From the NCBI GenBank assembly GCA_015680685.1, contig MNCI01037900.1:492810-554809 (forward strand): DNA of 62,000 nt. Reading direction: 5' to 3'. Every line of letters starts with the position of its first letter. The first letter of the stretch is position 1. The translations under genes and the position numbers were made by a program. The notes below the pieces were generated by a model that was given only the letters and a program-made list of their open reading frames with translations, did not search any database and had not been told where the DNA came from. This document shows, piece by piece, positions 31,751 to 44,300 of this stretch. Origin of the DNA: Gnetum montanum (taxonomy: Eukaryota > Streptophyta > Gnetopsida > Gnetales > Gnetaceae).

Positions 31751-32895
31751 TGTTGACTTTTTTGTATACCAAAACCTTAAGGAAAATGGAGAACAAAGAC
31801 TATTTTTTGTGGATGATATGTTTATAGGACATGAACAAGAACTCCACATCAAGACTAAGAACTTAGGGAAAATGAGATCTACAACAAATTGACAAAGTGA
31901 AGAATTAAGAAGTTGACATGAGAACATGAATGAGCATGAATTAAAAACAAAGGCTACAAACCAAATGAAGATGCTCCAAGGATTGGAAAAAGTTGAATCA
32001 ACAAGAGAAAGCCTTAAGAACTAGAGCTCAATAGTTGAGGAGACATCTCCAAGAAATAGTAGATGTCTTAGACGAGAAGAAAGAAATTACAGGAATACAT
32101 CTTCAAGAAATAGTAGATGTCTCATTTTCAGAGTAGACATCTCCCAAGAGACATCCCATTCTCCAAGGAGATGTCTCTCTAGAATTGAGTTAGAACTCAG
32201 GTAGACGTTCCAACTTTGAAGGAGACATTCACACTAGCCATTGGATAGTCATTGCATAAATTCTGAGGTATTTTTGAAAACTCTAAAACTATAAGAAGAC
32301 ATCAAATTCTTGGGAATTGGGCAATAATTATTAACATCAAAGCTATCATTTTCTATTCTATGCTTTTGTACTTGTGTACTTCATTGTCACATCATTTGCT
32401 TGATTATTTGTAGTATTTTTCTTTAAAGTACAAGGATCTATAATTTGAGTTACATTCATTCCTTATTTTTCTTTCTCTTTCTTTGTTACCCTATGGGGTT
32501 AATGTGCTTTTTGTGAGAAGGCATCTATATTGAGCTTGTTGGGATCTAGTGAGATTGAGTTGTTTTGCAGTGCAAAATACTCCAAAGTAGAGCTCAATTT
32601 TGTAAAGGTTATGGGATCCTCTAAACCACATTTTGAGCTTCTTGGGACCTTATGAGGTTGAGAGATTTCACAGGAACGAAACTCTCCTTAGCAGAGCTCA
32701 AATATTATAAAGGTTGTGGTGTCATCTAAACCACATTTTGGAAGAAATAAAGTCTAGAGGTATGCAAGGAATCTACCCTTCGAGTGTGAGCTACCCAAGT
32801 TAGGGAACCACATAATTTTTGGTGTGTTTTATGTGATAAGTTTAACTTCAAATTGGGGAACTTATTCAACGCCCTTTCTAAGTTCTCAATCCTCA
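31751..32895 (+). repeat. copia-1 3' LTR (1145 bases)
   Basis: It starts TGTTGAC directly after the purine tract and ends CAATCCTCA. U3 contains seven AGACATCT/AGATGTCT or one-off sites at 32041-32176, in both orientations, then a TATA box ACTATAAGAAG (32288). It is followed by AGTAT (TSD) and the last Tekay bases. It matches both LTRs of copia-2 in reverse. Confidence 0.9.
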
Positions 32896-32903
32896 AGTAT
32901 TAT

Positions 32904-33200
32904 TCTAGTCCTAAGCCTTGCTTTGTAGAGAAGGATGGTGGTCTAAGTATCAAAGCCAAAGTTCCTCCATAAGTCTCGATATTCTTATGATGCAGCACAT
33001 AAATAATTAGTATCATGTAGTTTTTTAATGTGATGGTTAAGGTATAGTGGAATCTATAAGGATCTCCACACTATTTTTAACACTTATTCAACAAGGAAAG
33101 TAGCCTTCTAATCACCAGCAAGGCATACTTTGTACACTTTACCCTACTTGAAAGATGTGATATCCTTAAAGCTTAAGTCATTGTTTATGCATTTTTTTCA
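32904..33200 (+). repeat. dispersed repeat, right half
   Basis: It begins TCTAGTCCTAAGCC, the second copy of the Tekay TSD plus the continuing target. It aligns with 35505-35720 (GAGAAGGATGGTGGTCTAAG against GAGATGGATGGTGATTTG, then AAAGCTCC, then CACATAA-AATTA). Together with 2050-2407 it rebuilds the target repeat. Confidence 0.65.
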
Positions 33201-33514
33201 AATGTAAAGAGCAAAGTGGATAACAATGATATTGAAAAACTTAAAGCCCACCTAATAATTATAGATAAGAATGTTCAATAGCTAGGGTAATAAAATTTAA
33301 AGCACAAATGTTAAACTCAACCTGACATCCAATCGATATTTAGAGATGCTTGCATAACCTAGGTCAAGGAAGAAAAGACTTGTCCTTTTTCATGTAATTG
33401 GTATTAAACTTTTAACTTGGAGTAAGACTTGTTTGAAATTTTAACCATCTTTATATGCATTATAATAATATAAATATGTAGAAATTTAAAGGTACTAATC
33501 CTTCATCCCCAAAC
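33201..33514. other. AT-rich stretch without a recognisable gene
   Basis: No coding, repeat or RNA signal was recognised. Confidence 0.5.
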
Positions 33515-33870
33515 TTGTGCTCACTACTCAAAGTCACAATCCTTCAAAATTATGCTTCATACTCAAAGTTATAGTTAAGAACATGCATTCCTTACTTAGA
33601 TTCATGATAGAAACTTGTGCTTCTTACTCAAAGTTGCAACCAAAGAATGTGTGTTTCCTACTCGGAGTCATGGTAGAAATTTTGCTTTCTACTCAAAGTC
33701 ACAACTAAGCACATGTGCTCCTTGTTTGAAGATACCATTACGCACATGTGCTTTCTAATTAGAGTCATTGAGAACATATGTTTCCTACTTATAGCTACTA
33801 TTAAAAAATGTATTCCCTACTTGAAATCATCATTGACACCATGTACTTCCTACTTGAATTCATTCCATCA
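33515..33870 (+). repeat. 33-base minisatellite, about 11 degenerate units
   Basis: Units carry a core close to CTACTCAAAGTCAC. Core starts are at 33526, 33561, 33594, 33626, 33660, 33691, 33724, 33757, 33787, 33819 and 33852, so the spacing is 30-35 bases, mostly 33. Because 33 is a multiple of three, one frame stays open over much of it. The resulting peptide is just the repeat translated and is not evidence of a gene. Confidence 0.8.
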
Positions 33871-33898
33871 TACTCTTTCTCCCCACATACTCATGTAT

Positions 33899-33915
33899 GT
33901 GTGCGTGCACACACA

Positions 33916-33952
<37 letters not shown>

Positions 33953-33955
33953 ATC
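33899..33955 (+). repeat. CA and CT microsatellite
   Basis: A short GTGCGTGCACACACACA run is followed by about 17 perfect TC dinucleotides. Confidence 0.95.
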
Positions 33956-35204
33956 TCTTTTATTTTTTTTTTTGTAAATATTTTTGACACATACCCACAT
34001 AAAATAATGCTTCAATCCATTTAGGAAGTGGCCGCATTAAACTAGCCACATCTAGTCTTATTTGTCATAAACTATATTGGTAGAAAATTTGATAGTCCAA
34101 CTTTCCATCAAGGTCGTTAACATAGAATCATATTTCACATTCACTATCATAATTAATAAAGTGATTATCAGTAGAAAAAACCTTTGCTAACATCTCCCAT
34201 AAAATAAGAACCATGATCTATCATAATATTTATAGGTAATCTAGAGCATTCTGTTGCATGGGTAAAAAATAATATCATTAGTGCTTAACTATGTAAGATG
34301 TTGAACACTAAAGGAAGGTGGTGAACATAGACATTCATCCACCACAATCATTGTTCTTACAAAAGCATTACCACATATCCCACTATGTATAAATTACAAT
34401 TCACTAAATCAAGCACATAAGAATTTTTATATTTGAGCGCTCACAAGTTGACATAATACATTATGTTGTTTCGCATAGGGATGAATTACCATCCACATTT
34501 GGAATAACAGTTGCTCAAGTTAAATCAACTCCTCAATGAGAAAAATTTGAATAAAGAAACCAAATTAGTAAAACATCCAAGAATTTCCATGCTCAAACTA
34601 CCATCCAAGAAAAGTAACACATTGAAACAAGAAACATTGATACCATACATTGCATTATATTTGATGCATGATAGAATCATTGTCTTAAACTATCACAAGA
34701 ATCAACTAGTAAGAGAAAATGTATTTCTCTCCTAATTTATCATAACAAACTCAAGCATATATAACTATTTTGCATAAATTGGATATCATTGATAACATTC
34801 CCTTAGCACATCACATGATTTCTTAACACAAAATCTTAAGCTAGAGTACATTAATGTTTTGTGATAGAGCTCATGACACCAATAAATGAATGACATTGGA
34901 ATGAATCAATATGTAATTCATTCAATCATTTTTCTTCCAAGTAGATGCACAGGATTGCATTATCCACTAATGAAAACTATTCCAATAACTAACAAGCTCA
35001 AGAGTTATTTAGATCCCTTTAGCTCAAGGTAGATAATGCATGTGTATGCCATGTACTTGTAGATATCATTCACATAATTTGATTCTCTACAAGAGTAAGA
35101 ATAGGATCTGTTTACTCATCTTTAGGCATCTCATATGTTACTCATAACTACTTTGCAAAAGTCTTTGAATATGTCTTCCACTTGAACCAAAATCTTTTCT
35201 TTGA
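33956..35204. other. AT-rich stretch without a recognisable gene
   Basis: Short open frames occur (for example 34511-34735) but none shows a domain. Confidence 0.5.
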
Positions 35205-35740
35205 TACCACGTATAACAACATTGCTTAGTACCACCTAAGAGTCCTTAAGTAGCCAAATGTTCTATAGTGGACTCAAGGTGGATTATACCTTAATGTTTT
35301 TAAGAACTTGTGAGCACAATGTAACTAAATAACTTACATGCTACATGTTAGTCCGTGATTAGAAGCATCACATGAAGGCCTTTATAATTATATAAGTGAC
35401 TAAACCAATGCAACACAAATAACATACTTGAAGAGCACTAGCATATATATAAACATCATGTCCTTAAGAGAGTTAAGATATGTTTATACTCTAATACATC
35501 TAGTCCTAATACCCACTTCATAGAGATGGATGGTGATTTGTGCATTAGAGCCAAAGCTCCCTTGTAAGCTAACATATCATTGTGATATAACACATAAGAA
35601 ATTATGACCATATAGTTCTTTAATGTGATGGTTAAGATAGCATGGAACTTATAAGGATCTCTACACTTCTTCCAATCCCTCATTCCAAAAGGAAATCAAC
35701 CTTCAAACCACCAACAAGGAATACTTTCTACAGTGTCAAA
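35205..35740 (+). repeat. dispersed repeat, intact copy
   Basis: It spans both halves seen at 2050-2407 and 32904-33200, without the Tekay insertion. At the site corresponding to the insertion it reads CATCTAGTCCTAA. Identity looks like 70-80% by eye. Its class is unknown. Confidence 0.65.
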
Positions 35741-37920
35741 ACTCCAAAAAAATTAACAATAAGTACATTGTAAAATTTATAGCCAATAGGATTTTTAATA
35801 TTGGGTGTAAAAAATAGAAAATATGATGGTTGATTAAGAGAAGATGGCTTCATGGATGAACCATGTTAGAGGAGTGAAGAAGGTCAATGTTAACTTCATT
35901 TAGGCTAAACATTGTAAGTGTTTGATCTTTGGGTGATGTACCATCAAGCTAAATTCTTAGATCTGTTTATAAATTGAAATGAACATCCTAAAGTAATGAT
36001 GAATAGGGTGTCTTAAATATTTAATTCATATGCTATCATGAAATTCAACTTTAAATTAGAGTATATAAAAATTTTATCCAAGTGTAAAAAAGAAAATGCA
36101 TCAAATAAAATAAGAACAAATACACCAAATATATAGTAGTTTAGCTTGAGCGTACTTTCACTCCACAAGGGCTATTCAAGTCTCCACTTTCCATGGGGTT
36201 TCTTCACATATTTAACTCCTTGAAGTATAATATTGGTTTTAAGGATTTCTAGTCTCTCTTTACTACAAATGGAATTTTCAAGCTAAAATCCTCAAACTAG
36301 TCAAGGGTGAAATAAAGAAGAATAGATGATGCATATAAGGATCTCACATAGATAAGATTACATCCAATAGTTACAATGTAATGAATAATGTACTATGCTC
36401 AATATAGAGATAATTCTAGCATAAAAAAACCCAATGAATAACCAATGAAGCACATCACAATTGTTTTAAACTTGCTACTACTAGATATATTAGGCTTAAC
36501 CCAATGATTTGTCTTCACATTTATTCCAACATTTAAAATCATCATAATAGGGTTGGAAGGAAACATTTTGGCTTTCAAAGATAAATGGTAAAGGATAAAT
36601 CTATATATATATTTTAGGACAAGTAGGGGTTGACCAAAGACTAAGGGTAACCTATCAGAGAGTTGAGATGTTGCTAATGATCTTAGGGGGGGTAATATGT
36701 GGATGAGAAGGTAACCCATAGAAGTGCTAGGCAAGCACAGAGGAGGTGACCCATTATAGGGGATGGCCCCAAAACTAATTTTTTGTTCCCAATTGACAGG
36801 ATGACCTACAGTAAAAGGGAAATCCCTAAATAATAAAAAATGTATAAATTAGATTTTGATATCTCCACCAAACTCCAAAATCTACAAATTTTGTCAAACA
36901 ATTAGGGGGCACCTAATGCTTAGTGGGTGATTCATTGGAGGTTTGGGCAACATCCTTCAACAAAACTTGATCCTAAAAATACATAAAAAAGTCATATTCC
37001 TGTTCTTGAAGCAACCAAAGTTCATATTCAAAACCTATTGCTAAACAGTGTTAAGCTATCACTAAGTATGGAGAAGAGTCCCCCAAGGTGTGTGAGTAGT
37101 CTTTCCTTGGTAAAAATAATCAATTTTATGCCCTTTCATAACTTTGATGAGTAAAAGAAAAGTTCATATTTGCAACAAACAAAGTCACTTCAAGTGAAAA
37201 GATCAGCTTCACTTAATGAAAAAGAGTAAGCATTGGATCGTTCTTGACATGAGTTATGTGAACTTCTCTATGCCTTAGATAGTGCTAGCTGAGTTGAAAT
37301 TTCATGATTTGTAATTAATAACCCTAAATATTGGATCATTTTTGCTAAATTCATTTGAATGAGTTTCAAGTTATTTAATACCTTTAGTATTTGCTTGGCT
37401 TTGACATTTTGGAAGTTTACATGGACAATGGTTTTAATCTATGTAGACAATAATTCTTTCAAGTAAGGGAGAATGTAAGAGAATATGTTTTGGTAATGAT
37501 TTAAGGCCACTTACCTAAAAAACATGACCAAAAAAATAAGGTATAGAACTAAAAATTTAAAGAAAGGAGAAGAATAAATGCAAACAAAGATATTAACATG
37601 ATGATGGCTATTATAGTATCCTATGTCTAAAATAATCCAACTAAAACAATAAACTAAAAAATAAACTAAATAAGAATAATGAAGATTATATTAAATAACA
37701 AAAAAACCCCTATTGCAAAATCTTCCAAAAACACCATTGACTATAATTCAATCATCATCATCATCATCCTAGTCTTGTTTCAATAAAATGTGAATAACAA
37801 TGTAAAAAATTGTACTACCCATGATCACACTCTCATAAAAACAACAAAAACTAATGATATAAAAACCTCTTTTAATCCCCTTTTTTCCTTTCCTAAGTTT
37901 GTGTTTGTAGGTTTTGGACA
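35741..37920. other. AT-rich stretch without a recognisable gene
   Basis: The longest open frame (minus, 36399-36734, 111 codons, starting MPSTSMGYLL) has no recognisable motif and no neighbouring exon, so I do not call it a gene. An ATC microsatellite lies at about 37751-37770. Confidence 0.5.
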
Positions 37921-38731
37921 TGATGAAGATGTCTTGGAGGACTAGAATACATCTTGGTTGAGACCTGCGGATGACAGAAGACATCTTAAGACCATAGGAA
38001 ACATCTTGCTGATTTTATCAACATCTTAGATAAGACATATTGGCCTTGTAGGAGACATATTGGATAAGATGCCTTGCTGAGTGAGGAGACATCTTAGGCA
38101 AGGCGTTTTACCAATTGAGAAGATGTCTTGGGCCCATAGGAGACTTCTTCCAAAAATAGTGAACATCTTCCCCAAGAGCTAGATTTCATAGTAGATGTGT
38201 TGTGAAGGTTAGAGATGATCCATATGAGTGGGAAAACTTTCAAAATTGGCCATTCTAATTTGGAAATAGTGGAAGGAGGTAAGAAAGGATGTGCAACAAT
38301 GGAAGATCTTCAAGTAGAGCTTGAGGAAGGTTTCCTAAGATTTTTCTCATCTTTTTTTCTTAAAAATCTATGGTGCTTCATGCTTACATTGAAGAGGGAG
38401 GGAAGCTTGTGGAAGAGGAGAGCTTGTGCAAGGAAATTAAGTGAGAGGCAAGGGAGAACACTTGAGAGAGATTGAGAGAATCTCTTATAAGTGTCTTGTC
38501 TTGAGCTTTGGCTCCATGGTGAGTAATAAATATCATACATCTCAATCACACTTAATCATACAAATAAGTTAATACAAGCATTGATTGGGAAGACAATGAT
38601 TAGTAACCAAGTATTTTACCGTATAAGGATATAAGTCACTTGGGAAAACATAGTCCATGGAATTCAACTAGATCATGTAAACACGCTAGTGATTCATATG
38701 GTTAGGTGTAGGGAATACCCAGTGCTCATCA
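37921..38731 (+). repeat. el3 5' LTR with AGACATCT array
   Basis: It starts TGATGAAGATGTC and ends GTGCTCATCA, about 811 bases. Exact AGACATCT or AGATGTCT lie at 37927, 37979, 38087 and 38121, with about eight one-off variants between 37921 and 38195. A TATA-like CTTATAAG is at 38484 and AATAAA at 38525. The last 40 bases (GGTTAGGTGTAGGGAATACCC) match the end of the TGATGA LTRs. The start is inferred from one copy, as there is no second LTR to compare. Confidence 0.65.
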
Positions 38732-38732
38732 T

Positions 38733-38750
38733 TAGCACTATTACCAAGGA
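38733..38750 (+). promoter_or_regulatory. el3 primer-binding site, decayed tRNA-Asp type
   Basis: TAGCACTATTACCAAGGA follows CTCATCA plus one base. Compared with TGGCGCCGTTGCCGGGGA it has seven changes, all G-to-A or C-to-T, as expected of methylation decay. The position is the same as in el1. Confidence 0.75.
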
Positions 38751-38752
38751 CA

Positions 38753-39849
38753 TGATTTAGCTATGTGTGTGACGTGTTTTTAGATAGTTGAACTATATAA
38801 ATTCACTATAAAAATATATAACATATCAATTTTAAGAATAATAATAATAATAATAATTTATTAAGGCAAATGATAAAAGAATAAACTAAGATGTCTTCTT
38901 TTTGCAGGACTGATTCACCACTTGATGATAACTCTAACCAGCATGATGGACCTAGAAGGGATTTTGATGAGATTCCTCAAAAACTAAAAGTGATCTATGC
39001 ATATTTGGATCCTTATTATCTAGACTTCACTTTTATCTTTCATTAGGATGAAAAGTTATGTTGGAGAGATTTGGAAGAAAATGTTTTGTTGTCTTCCAAT
39101 GGTTCTATTCCTTCCATGTTTATGGTAGCTCTCAAGAAGATTGAGCTTGAAATAATAGCCAAAAATTACTAAATAAAGGAGCATCTTTCTAGAGATTATC
39201 AACCAATAGAGGCTCAACTCAAAAAAGATAAATGCATGAAAGCATGCCAGGAAGCCTCCAAGGGAAAAATGGTCTTGATCTTCCTATTTTCATAATCATA
39301 GAAGGGTTCAGAGTTTCCATTAGGATAATTTCAACACCTAGATCCTCCTTTCTTTGGTAAGGATGACATAACTCATTAACCGTTACATCAACCTTGGTAA
39401 ATAACCAAGGTTAGGGAAGGATTGGTTCAAGAACCAAGAGAACCTCAAGGCCAAGGTTTGCCAATCATGTACCAAGAGAACAACCAAGGGAGTAAAGGAG
39501 AAGGATAAACTTGAACCACTCTCCTAGTCCTTTACCTTCACCATCCTTTTCATAGTTAAACTTTGATAAGAGGGAATGTGACTGAGACTAAAGAAGAAAT
39601 GATCAAGATTGAGATGAAGATGATAGAAGGCTCCATCAGAGAGATGGGAGGAGAGAGCATAGACACCAACAAGAAAAGGAGGAGAATCATTAGGAAAGAA
39701 GGCATAACAAGCCACACTGTAGAAGACATGACAATGAAAGGGGTCACCATGAATATAATAACTACAATAAGCTACTACTTGCTACGAGAAGCATAATAAA
39801 TATTTTAGAAATAGTTTATATTTGTAGCAGGAATTAAAGGAATAGCCGA
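38753..39849 (+). other. el3 leader and gag N-terminal region, degraded
   Basis: An AAT microsatellite (about seven units) is at 38838-38860. After 38910 there is patchy coding-like sequence without a clear domain. 39563-39796 is rich in R, K and E codons. The gag start cannot be placed. Confidence 0.5.
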
Positions 39850-41200
39850 ATCAAATGGCTTGATATGAACAACATCCCTAAATTTGAAGGAGGATATAAT
39901 GCCAATTCACAACATTATTTGCAAGCCTTCCATGATGCTTGTGGCTTGCAGAATATTGAAATCAAATAACAAAAACTCAAACTATTTCCCAATACACATA
40001 AAAGAATCTAAAAGTTGGTACTAATCCTTGGAACTAGAATCTATCTGCAAATGGAGTACAATAATGGAACTATTTAATGATAAATATTAAACATATTCTA
40101 AGGTGTTCAACTTGAGAAAAAAAATCTATGATTGGAAAAAAGACAATAATAAATTCCTTGATGCAACCTTAGGCAAGTACTACTCTCTTTTATATTGATG
40201 CCTAGGTCATGATTTCTTTCAAAGGAAACAACTTCATCATATGATAAATGGACTCAAATACAAAACTAGAGTGATCCTTGGGATTTATTTCTAAGAAAGA
40301 TTGTCAAAGCTATTGACCCATCAGATTCAAACACTCATTGTTCAAGTGGTCAAGAAAGAAGAAGAACTCAAGAAAGAGGAGAAAGTGCAAAGGAGTATAA
40401 CAAAGACAACTCCATTTACAAAAGGGAGGTATGTTTCTATAATCTTGAGGAAGAAACACCACTAGATGAAGTAATATAAAGGAAAAACTTATCAATCCAA
40501 AAATCTATCATAAATATATTAGCCAAGGCGAAGAAAATGTAAGACTCCTTAGATGAAAAATTCCAAACTGCTCTAAAGATTATGAAGGAGAAGATAGAGT
40601 AGAGGAACTGAGATAAGGATAGAAGGAGAAGAAAGGATATAAAAAGGAGCTATTATTAGTAGAAAGATAAGATTATAGTAGTTGATGAGGTTGCATATCC
40701 TGAGATATAGGAAGAAGTATGTGACATCTACTAATATGAACATCCAAAGGAATGTTACCTTGTACTGTCACATCTACAAAAATTTGGGAACTATGCCTTA
40801 AATCCAAAATTGCAAAAAGGTAACTACCTAGGAGATTGTCTTATCCACAAGTTAATTATTTATAGTAGTTCTACCAACAACAGTATTATCCAAGTGGAGT
40901 TCCACTTCAACCTCATTACCATTATCATCAATGGTAAAACCCATAGTCATGGGAGATACCACCACCAAGGTAGCCATGTCCTTATCATCAACTAAACTTG
41001 TATGGATATTATGTCCAACAACCTATATCTCCTAGTGGCTCTGTAAGCCATGCTTCTTTTTCTCATCATTATTACCCTCTTAAATATCATAGAGTAACTA
41101 ATGTGTGAGCTGAATCTCCTTCTACTTATCCTTCTCATTATTCACCACAACACTCTACACCTTTTAATTCTACTCCCTTTCCACCTACGCTACCAATGCA
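39850..41200 (+). pseudogene. el3 gag
   Basis: It reads LDMNNIPKFEGGYNANSQHY, then LQAFHDACGLQNIEI, KLKLFP, IMELFNDKY, FNLRKKIYDWKKDNNKFLDA, GHDFFQRKQLHHMINGLKYK and VVKKEEELKKEEK (to about 40390). It matches el1 gag block by block, in the same order. The knuckle region at about 40715-40760 reads CDIY-x-YEHPKEC, the same odd form as el1 CNIYLYEHPKGQC. A Ser/Tyr/Pro-rich tail extends to about 41200. Several stops and at least two frameshifts. Confidence 0.8.
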
Positions 41201-41399
41201 AGGTGATATTCCACTATAGCCTTAGCAACACAATACCACAAGAGCCATGAGCTTACAATTGAATTACAATTTGAGTGGCTCTAAGTGTAGACCTAGGAAA
41301 AGGGTTTTCTTCAAACCCAATAGTTCACCTAAATCCTTGCAAGCATCTGTGATTGTTAATCATTCATAAACTATTTCAAAAATCATCAATAAGCTACCT

Positions 41400-44300
41400 C
41401 CAAACCAGAGGTCCCAAGATGTGCATACTATTGTGCTAACTCATGTAGTTACTAATTAGATTAAGGTAGGACACCTTCCTAGGAAAATATCTAATTGTAA
41501 AAGTCCTCTAATCTACTTGAAAATTGCAAGAAAGGATCCATGCAAAGCTCTACTAGACTTTGGTTCTAGAATAAACTTAATCTCCCAAGAGATGTATAAA
41601 ACTTGGAACCTACCTCCACTAAATAAATGTACTATCAAGTTAGAGCTTGCTAATTAATCCATCACTATTCCCTTGGGATTGGTGGAGGATATTGTGAGCA
41701 CTATTTTTGAATGATCTTACCTAGCAAATTTCTTATTGATCCATGTGAAAAACTATAAGGGGTACTTTCTAATTATCATGGGAAGTACTTGGCTAAGCAC
41801 AATTGATGCCAAGTTAGGGATCAAAGACCTTTCCTTGGGAATCTCTAAGAAAAATGACTTTGGAAAAGTAGAGAAGAAGAGAGTTCCATGAATCGAGTAT
41901 AGTAATACAAGATGCCATTGTGTGTAAAAAATTTAGATCATAAAGAGAACATCTATCACAACATGCAAAAAGTATGTTGAAACATTAGAAATCTAAAGGT
42001 ACTTGTATGTAGTAATCATAAAACAAGAGGATACCCAATGGTTGACAATAGATGATAGCTCCAGTTCAACAATGTGCATGGAACTAGTTGAACTCTTCAC
42101 AAGTGCTTATAAAGATGGATGAAATGGAATAAATTTTGAACTAACTCTTCCACATTGAAGTAGAAACAAATTAGGTAGAGCTGGGAATAAATTTTAAATA
42201 ATAACCCCTTGAATTCAAATCTTTATTAGTAGCTCTAGAGTATATATTTCTTAATAATGGCAAGTCTATAACCATCAATACCATTCTCACTAAAGAATAA
42301 AAGGGAAAGTTACTAAAAGTAATAAATAAATGTCCAAAAACCTTTTCTTAGTCATATAATTAATTGACTAGAATAGATCTATGCATATGCTAGCGCCAGA
42401 TCTATATAGACTTCACCATCAAATGAAAGAGATAGCCACAAAGAAGGTTGAATCCAAAACTGAAGCAAGTTGTTAAAATAAAGTTAGAAAATGTCTTAAG
42501 ATAGGATTCATCTATCCTATTATAGATAGTGAGTGGCTAAGCTCACTCATTATTGTGCAGGAGAAAGGGGAACAATGGAGGGTTTGTATAGATTTTAGGT
42601 TGTTGAACATGGCTACATTTAAAGATTATTTTCCATTACCATTTGTGGACCAAGTATTGGATATAATTATAGGGCATAGTTACTATAGTTTTTTGGATAG
42701 ATACAATTGCTAAAACCAAATTCAAATTGTGCTAGAAGACTAGGCCAAAACAACTTTCACAAGTCTCATGTGAACTTTTGCATATAAAAAGATGTCCTTT
42801 TGCCTTTATAATGCTCTTGTAACTTTTCAACATCTAGTTGTAAGAATCTTTTAGTATTAAACTATTAGTGGTGTGGAAGTCTTCATGGATGACCTCTCCA
42901 CCTATGGTATTGATTTTGAACAAGTGTTGGGTCATCTTGAGTAGATGCTAAAAGGGTATGTAAAAACAAACTTACAGCTCAACTAACAAAAGAGCTACTT
43001 GATAGTCCAAGATGGCATTATCTTAGAGCACAAGATTTCAGAAAAAGGAATTGAGGTGGATCTTGAAAAAGTAAGGGTTATCCAAGAAATAATTAAACAA
43101 CTTCAAAATGTCAAAGGTTGGAGATCATTCCTTGGTCATACTAGTTACTACAAGCACTTTATTAAAAATTTCTCAAAAATCACCAAGACACTGGTATAAC
43201 TCGCTAAGAAGAATGTAGTATTTGAATGGACCAAGGAATGTAAATAGGCATTCCAACACTTGAAGTAGAAGTTTGTAGAGACTCCAATTCTATGCATCCT
43301 AGATTGGTCCAAACCATTTCTCATCATGACAAATGCATCTAACTATGTCTTGGGAGTGGTGCTTACATAAATGAATGATCAAAATTTTCCATATTATATC
43401 CATTGTACAAGTAGAAGCATTGTGGGTGCATACCTCAACTACACAACCATTGAAAAAGGACTCATGGTGATGTATGCCTTAGAAAGATTTAAGCACTATG
43501 TGCTTGGATACCAAATTTTTATGCCTAGGAACCATAGTGCAATTTGATTCCTAATGAATAAATCAACTATAAGCCCCTATGTTATATGCTAGTTGGTGAT
43601 CTTACAGGAGTTTAATCTCATCATGGTGGATAGGAAAAATACCAAGAATGTAGTTGTACATAATTATGGGATAACAATGATGAGGAAGAACCTTTATCTA
43701 ATCAATTTTTAGATGAACTCCTCTTTACTAAATCCAATGAAGTTCATGCACCAAGGCTGATGACTTTGTATGATGAGTTCCTATCATATCTACTCATATA
43801 GGAGACTCCTACTAAATGGGTTCATAAAAATAAATAGTAGTTTCTTCACTAGGTCAAACATTACATTAAGATCAAAGGCAACCTCTACAAGGTTTGTGTT
43901 AATGACCTAGTACGATGGTGTGTACCTAATACTATTCAATTGAGAGTCCTTCAAGATTCTTATGAATGTCGTTATGGGGGCCAATATTTAGAAAGGGGGA
44001 TAGCCATAAAGATCCTAGTGGATAGATATTTTTGGCCAACAATCTTCAAAGATGCTCATCATTTCTTGCATTTCTGCAAGAGGTATTAATGAGATTGAGA
44101 AATGACAACCTGAATGAAAGGGCCCTAACAATGGATTCAACCACTAGATCCTTTTGATCTTTGGAGGATTAACTTTATGCAACTCATCACTCTCATGTCC
44201 AATGGAAAAATGTACATTATAATTACTGTTAACTACTGTACTAAGTGGGCTAAAACTATACTTGTAACCAATTGTACATTTACCACAATAGCTTGATTTT

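Larger units (their letters stand above)
16168..32895 (+). mobile_element. copia-1: SIRE/Tork-like copia element, pol-less, with nested gypsies
   Basis: The 5' LTR is split: 16168-16374 holds its start and 25397-25624 its end. After it come a tRNA-Met primer site (25627), gag (25680 onward), an unassigned interior, two purine tracts (about 31372 and 31737) and the 3' LTR (31751-32895). el2 sits inside the 5' LTR. About 700 bases of that LTR plus the 5' end of el2 are gone, so a later deletion joined el2 gag to the LTR end at about 25396. el4 sits in the interior. No copia protease, integrase, RT or RNase H motif is readable anywhere in its own sequence. Confidence 0.75.
2408..32903 (+). mobile_element. 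Tekay/Del-like gypsy element, host of the nest
   Basis: This is an old Ty3/gypsy chromovirus-type element. It has long LTRs (2408 onward and 13319 onward) starting TGTAATAACC and TGTAAGAACC, a protease end at 5298-5545, and RT, RNase H and integrase remains at 11424-13318. Its pol was later split by el1. The end of its 3' LTR was split by copia-1, so that only about eight LTR bases (32896-32903, including the second copy of the copia TSD) follow the copia element. The LTR tail then reads GGTATTAT, a decayed inverse of the start TGTAATAACC. TCTAG flanks both sides. Bases inside the nested elements are not its own. Confidence 0.7.

Noticed and set aside
33515-33870. CRISPR-like array
   Set aside because: Units are contiguous and degenerate with no unique spacers, and the DNA is plant nuclear.
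36399-36734. Minus-strand open frame of 111 codons
   Set aside because: No motif, no splice partner, and base composition like the surroundings.
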